From: Halisarca cf. caerulea
Lineage: Eukaryota > Porifera > Demospongiae > Chondrillida > Halisarcidae
Reading direction: 5' to 3'
Length of the DNA: 10,000 nt
Assembly: GCA_963170055.1 (NCBI GenBank)
Contig: CAUJGJ010000179.1
Location: forward strand, 692,501-702,500
Shown: piece after piece, positions 7,596-10,000 of the stretch
How the letters are laid out: each line of letters begins with the position of its first letter
How positions within the stretch are numbered: position 1 is the first letter of the stretch
Program-made: the position numbers and the translations under genes
The notes under the pieces: generated by a model
The model's input: only the letters and a program-made list of their open reading frames with translations
What the model was told of the DNA's origin: nothing
Databases searched by the model: none

Positions 7596-7733
7596 CCTCG
7601 AGTAGGAAGTGCCCACGCAGGTAGGTTATGTCAGATTCGTGGTTACAAAGGGTATCTTGTGGTTTTGACAGGTATGCAATTAAATCGTCACGCCCAATAC
7701 AAATTATCACGTTCTTACCGTGTGACCATCTCG
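7596..7733 (-). CDS. internal exon of the unrecognised minus-strand gene
   Basis: On the minus strand an acceptor AG at 7735-7734 (CTTGAATATTAG) opens 138 bp that end at a consensus donor GTGAGT (7595-7590). Both boundaries are phase 1, so the exon is symmetric. It reads RWSHGKNVIICIGRDDLIAY, then LSKPQDTLCNHESDI and TYLRGHFLLE. Joined to the terminal exon the split codon becomes GAG. The upstream frame is closed by a TGA at 7743-7741, so the exon cannot extend far. An alternative acceptor four bases downstream would give phase 2. A different reading, with ATG at 7729 and donor GTAAGA at 7718, also exists but has less support. Family not recognised. Confidence 0.45.
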
Positions 7734-7970
7734 CTAATATTCAAGATTTGAATGGTTGTACCATCAATAGAAGGGATTCTGGCCGACCAAGTTAGCAAAT
7801 GGATGGTAGTAAACTCTAAACTTGTAAATTTGTGAGCGATCGAGCTTCGAAAGTTCTGACTTGCCTTCGAAGTTATGATCGTATGTACTGCGTATAAATT
7901 AGCCTCTCTACACTCGAGAACACGTGATGAACATGTGACCAAGGCTAGAGAAGAACTCTTGTCCATAAGA

Positions 7971-8491
7971 AAGTTATGTCCAAAAACGCGGTCGAGCAAA
8001 CTATGGTCTATATGTTTGAAACTACGTCAGATTATCCCTTAGAGACCGAACTTTAAATGCTGGTTATGGGGCGACTGTAGATCTTTCCGTTCAGTTTATG
8101 TCAAGCCGTTTGCTGTTACTACCGTACTTTTAAAGCAGAAATCCGTAGACATAACAGCGGAGGGATGGACTATCGCTCTCCCATAACCAGGAAAGTAAGA
8201 TAAGGACATGTTGTGTCTTGTGAATTGACTTGTGTGCTCAAACTCAGAGGTTTTCTCGACCGCGTTTTTGAATCTTTACTATTTTTATATGGTGACGGAA
8301 AATCGGTCATACAGAAATTTCAGAACATTGTTGGTTGCTTTATGTACATATGCATAACATATGAAGGTTATACTCTCTGTTTGTGTTGTTTTTGGGGGCT
8401 TAGCATCTACAAAAAGTTAAAACAAGGCCTTGAATTCGAGACGTTCAAACGCGGCCGCCATTTTGTTTTATGGCAAATCTGGACATAACTT
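7971..8491. repeat. degenerate palindrome centred near 8125
   Basis: CAAAAACGCGGTCGAG (7981-7996) pairs perfectly with CTCGACCGCGTTTTTG (8255-8270). CTGGTTATGGG (8060-8070) pairs perfectly with CCCATAACCAG (8180-8190). Both share the same centre, and the stretches between them have equal length (63 and 64 bp) but low identity. An outer pair AAGTTATGTCC (7971-7981) and GGACATAACTT (8481-8491) is displaced by about 210 bp, as if 8271-8480 were inserted into the right arm. Confidence 0.7.
8452..8466 (-). promoter_or_regulatory. YY1-like motif
   Basis: The minus strand reads AAAACAAAATGGCGGCCGCG, matching YY1 AAAATGGCGGC and close to TISU. The ATG at 8461-8459 opens only 14 codons before TAA and has no good donor, so I call it a site and not a gene start. 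Confidence 0.35.
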
Positions 8492-8887
8492 ACCTGCGCA
8501 AGGGCAAGTGTATTTTATATGCCATACACCCCTCAAGCCTATGTCTTAGTCACTAAATAGAATACAGCTGTTATACAGAGAGATTTCTTCACAATCAACC
8601 GACAAAATCTTTAACCTCTAAGTTCTTCTTGATAGGCAGGGATGTGTACATGGTCACTGCCATAAGGAACAAATTTTAAGATGACAGGAAATTGGTCTCT
8701 ATCTCATGCTACTGTGTAGGGGAAACAAACAGTGACAAAATTCCCTGTAATGGATGGATTATAAGGCAATTACACATGCCTAGCAGAGAGAATTCCGATA
8801 GTGTCAAGATCAGAAACTATAGACAAGGTGTTTATATATGGATATCACTGTAATGGTCCTATTTGAACATAAATATTAACATCCCAA

Positions 8888-8938
8888 ATTTTCAGGGGGG
8901 GAGGGAGGGGATACCTCCCCTCCTAAAAGAAACCCTGG
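8888..8938. repeat. G/C-rich repeat fragment with hairpin
   Basis: A purine tract GGGGGGGAGGGAGGGG (8895-8910) faces CCTCCCCTCCT (8914-8924) and is followed by AGAAACCCTGG. It is similar in layout to the fragments at 7500-7547 and 6981-7016. Confidence 0.45.
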
Positions 8939-9354
8939 GTAATGTATGTGTAGTTCTGCGATGAACCATGACTGATTCCATAGAATCCCTGTGTGATTCG
9001 TTAAGATGTATTTGTTAAGCCATTTTGAACTCACAGGTGCATACATGCAGTTATGAGATCAAAGAATGCATTTTTGACATTAGTACTGAATATGCGACAC
9101 TAATAACCTAACACAACTGTAAGGTACCAATTGTGCTTTAAATTTTTGCAGGTTATTGGAATTAGGCCATCCATGAAAATTGTGCAGCGGTAAAACACAT
9201 GACCGTCTGTAAATTTAAAAGCATAAAAAAACAAGTGAAATGAAAGATACATGTAAGTTTCATCCCATGAAAATTGAAGCTCATCCCGCGTACAATTTCC
9301 TGCAAATATCCCATAATACAGTAGATTGCTAAGATCCCAGTATACATAACTCAC

Positions 9355-9642
9355 CGTGAAGTCTAACACGAAGGTGGTTTGATATGCGCTCAAGCTCTGG
9401 ACAGCCACTCTCTTGAAAGCAGTCCAACAGAGTTTTCCACTGCGCTGGCCTACTCGCCTTGCCTTGCCAATACTTGCCTTTCAACCACTCTTTAAACATC
9501 TCCATAACATCACGTTTACATGCATACCGAGTTCCGAGAACTTCAGCAAATAAGTTGCGCCAATGCTCAGAGTCGCGTATGGAGGGGTTTAGAGGCCTTA
9601 ATATGGCTTCAATTTCACTCCAACGTGGACAGAAATGCTTAC
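9355..9642 (-). CDS. internal exon encoding a Death-like domain
   Basis: Death-fold domains mediate protein-protein contacts in apoptotic and innate-immune signalling complexes (family knowledge). On the minus strand an acceptor with a strong branch-point-like TACTAAT (TTACTAATATCTGCAG) opens 288 bp that end at GTGAGT (9354-9349). Both ends are phase 1 and there is no internal stop. The 95 complete codons read KHFCPRWSEIEAILRPLN, then SEHWRNLFAEVLGTRYAC, then MEMFKEWLKG and RPAQWKTLLDCFQESGCPEL. The spacing of W...L...LG, M..WL and W.TLL..F..SG..EL follows the Death-domain helix pattern, most clearly in the second half. A symmetric phase 1-1 exon carrying one domain is the classic form of a shuffled module. 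The coding call is fairly strong; the Death assignment is a pattern judgement. Confidence 0.6.
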
Positions 9643-9736
9643 CTGCAGATATTAGTAAATGTAGAGAGTTTATTATAGTATGTGAACATATCTACAGAAC
9701 ACCTGCATACAGGGGAACCTTTATAATCTGACATAC

Positions 9737-9773
9737 TGCGGACAACCATACGCAGGTGTGACATGTCCCACAT
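9737..9773 (-). CDS. possible first coding exon of the Death-like gene
   Basis: On the minus strand ATG at 9773-9771 gives twelve codons (MWDMSHLRMVVR) plus one base before GTATGT (9736-9731), a good donor. The 94 bp intron ends at the strong acceptor of the Death-like exon and the phases match (A+GT = Ser). With the exons at 9642, 7733 and 6782 it completes a continuous 212-codon frame plus stop. The start lacks strong context, and another upstream exon beyond the window remains possible. Confidence 0.35.
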
Positions 9774-10000
9774 GTGGGATCTCAACAAAATGGCCGCCCG
9801 AAAGTCGGCTGTAATCACCCCCGCTTTTCTTCCGTTTAATGTGTTTGTGGAGTATAACAAGCACATTAAACAATAATACAACTATTGAACGATACAACAG
9901 TTCACTTAACTTTGTTGTAACAGCTCCGCAAAGCCGAAAAAACGACCATAGATTCGGACCCTAAAAATAGGTTTAGTGCAAAACCCGGTCATGTAAACCA
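9774..10000. promoter_or_regulatory. probable promoter/upstream region of the Death-like gene
   Basis: It contains GGGCGGCCATTTTGTT on the minus strand (a YY1-type site; the plus strand reads AACAAAATGGCCGCCC at 9784-9799) about 15 bp before the proposed ATG, and a long hairpin at 9834-9871. A plus-strand ATG at 9790 opens 28 codons without a convincing donor. Beyond 9880 I see nothing specific. Confidence 0.35.
9834..9871. repeat. strong 15 bp hairpin
   Basis: GTTTAATGTGTTTGT (9834-9848) pairs with ACAAGCACATTAAAC (9857-9871) over 15 positions, with one G-T wobble, around an 8 base loop. Confidence 0.8.

Larger units (their letters stand above)
7734..9354 (-). other. large putative intron or spacer
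   Basis: This lies between the Death-like exon and the exon at 7733. It holds the 8125 palindrome, the YY1-like site and a G-rich fragment. A possible 49 bp mini-exon at 9299-9251 (acceptor GGGATATTTGCAG, donor GTATCT) would leave only a 55 bp intron after the Death-like exon; it ends in phase 2 and would need the alternative acceptor at 7730. I could not choose between the models. Confidence 0.35.

Noticed and set aside
7715..7999. 94-codon minus frame ending at a GTAAGA donor-like site
   Set aside because: No family resemblance, and it overlaps the palindrome arm. The phase-1 exon in another frame fits its neighbours better, though I cannot exclude this reading.
8417..8461. ATGGCGGCCGCG start on the minus strand (14 codons)
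   Set aside because: It stops at TAA after 14 codons and the only GT dinucleotides are not credible donors. Kept as a YY1-like site only.
8213..8488. 91-codon plus frame
   Set aside because: It starts inside the palindrome arm without an ATG at the first codon, and has no splice sites or domain.
9790..9876. Plus-strand ATG in YY1 context opening 28 codons
   Set aside because: It lacks a convincing donor and its downstream part is the hairpin. More likely promoter sequence of the minus-strand gene.
1..10000. tRNA or rRNA genes, bacterial operons, integrated virus
   Set aside because: No cloverleaf with A/B boxes, no rRNA signature and no viral protein family was seen in any frame.

Overview
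This is nuclear DNA of an intron-rich animal, not prokaryotic sequence. Genes are split by GT-AG introns, the introns carry long TG/TATG microsatellites, and the spacers hold short palindromic transposons. The species cannot be fixed from the window. An early-branching marine invertebrate such as a sponge would fit the YY1-like gene starts, a Death-like domain exon and the many small DNA transposons, but that is a guess.

Left (about 1-853): a probable divergent promoter. A first coding exon of an unrecognised gene runs leftward (587-381). A mitochondrial ribosomal protein gene runs rightward from an ATG at 771. The roughly 180 bp between the two ATGs holds a CCAAT box and a CACGTG E-box; a CRE palindrome lies inside the leftward exon.

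Centre (771-about 4830): MRPL12 (bL12m), the stalk protein of the mitochondrial large ribosomal subunit, reconstructed in five exons (771-853, 1660-1837, 2181-2249, 3006-3131, 4330-4446) that give a 190-residue protein with all phases in register. Its introns carry a palindromic minisatellite, a long (TG)n tract that starts at a 5' splice site, a telomere-like patch, a G-quadruplex motif, a tiny palindromic MITE and a 439 bp MITE. A second, inverted copy of the 439 bp MITE lies just after the last exon and overlaps the likely poly(A) signals.

Spacer (about 4830-6606): the second MITE copy, another tiny MITE and several terminal sequences of the CAGTNGAACCTC (pogo/Tigger) type. No genes were seen.

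Right (6607-9773, minus strand): a set of exons that joins in frame into a provisional four-exon gene of about 212 codons. One exon encodes a Death-like domain and the last ends in a CxxC-containing tail; the family is not recognised. Its long intron contains a degenerate palindrome centred near 8125. The region beyond 9773 looks like its promoter and holds a YY1-like motif and a strong hairpin.

MRPL12 is secure. The two minus-strand gene models are my own splice predictions and need transcript support.
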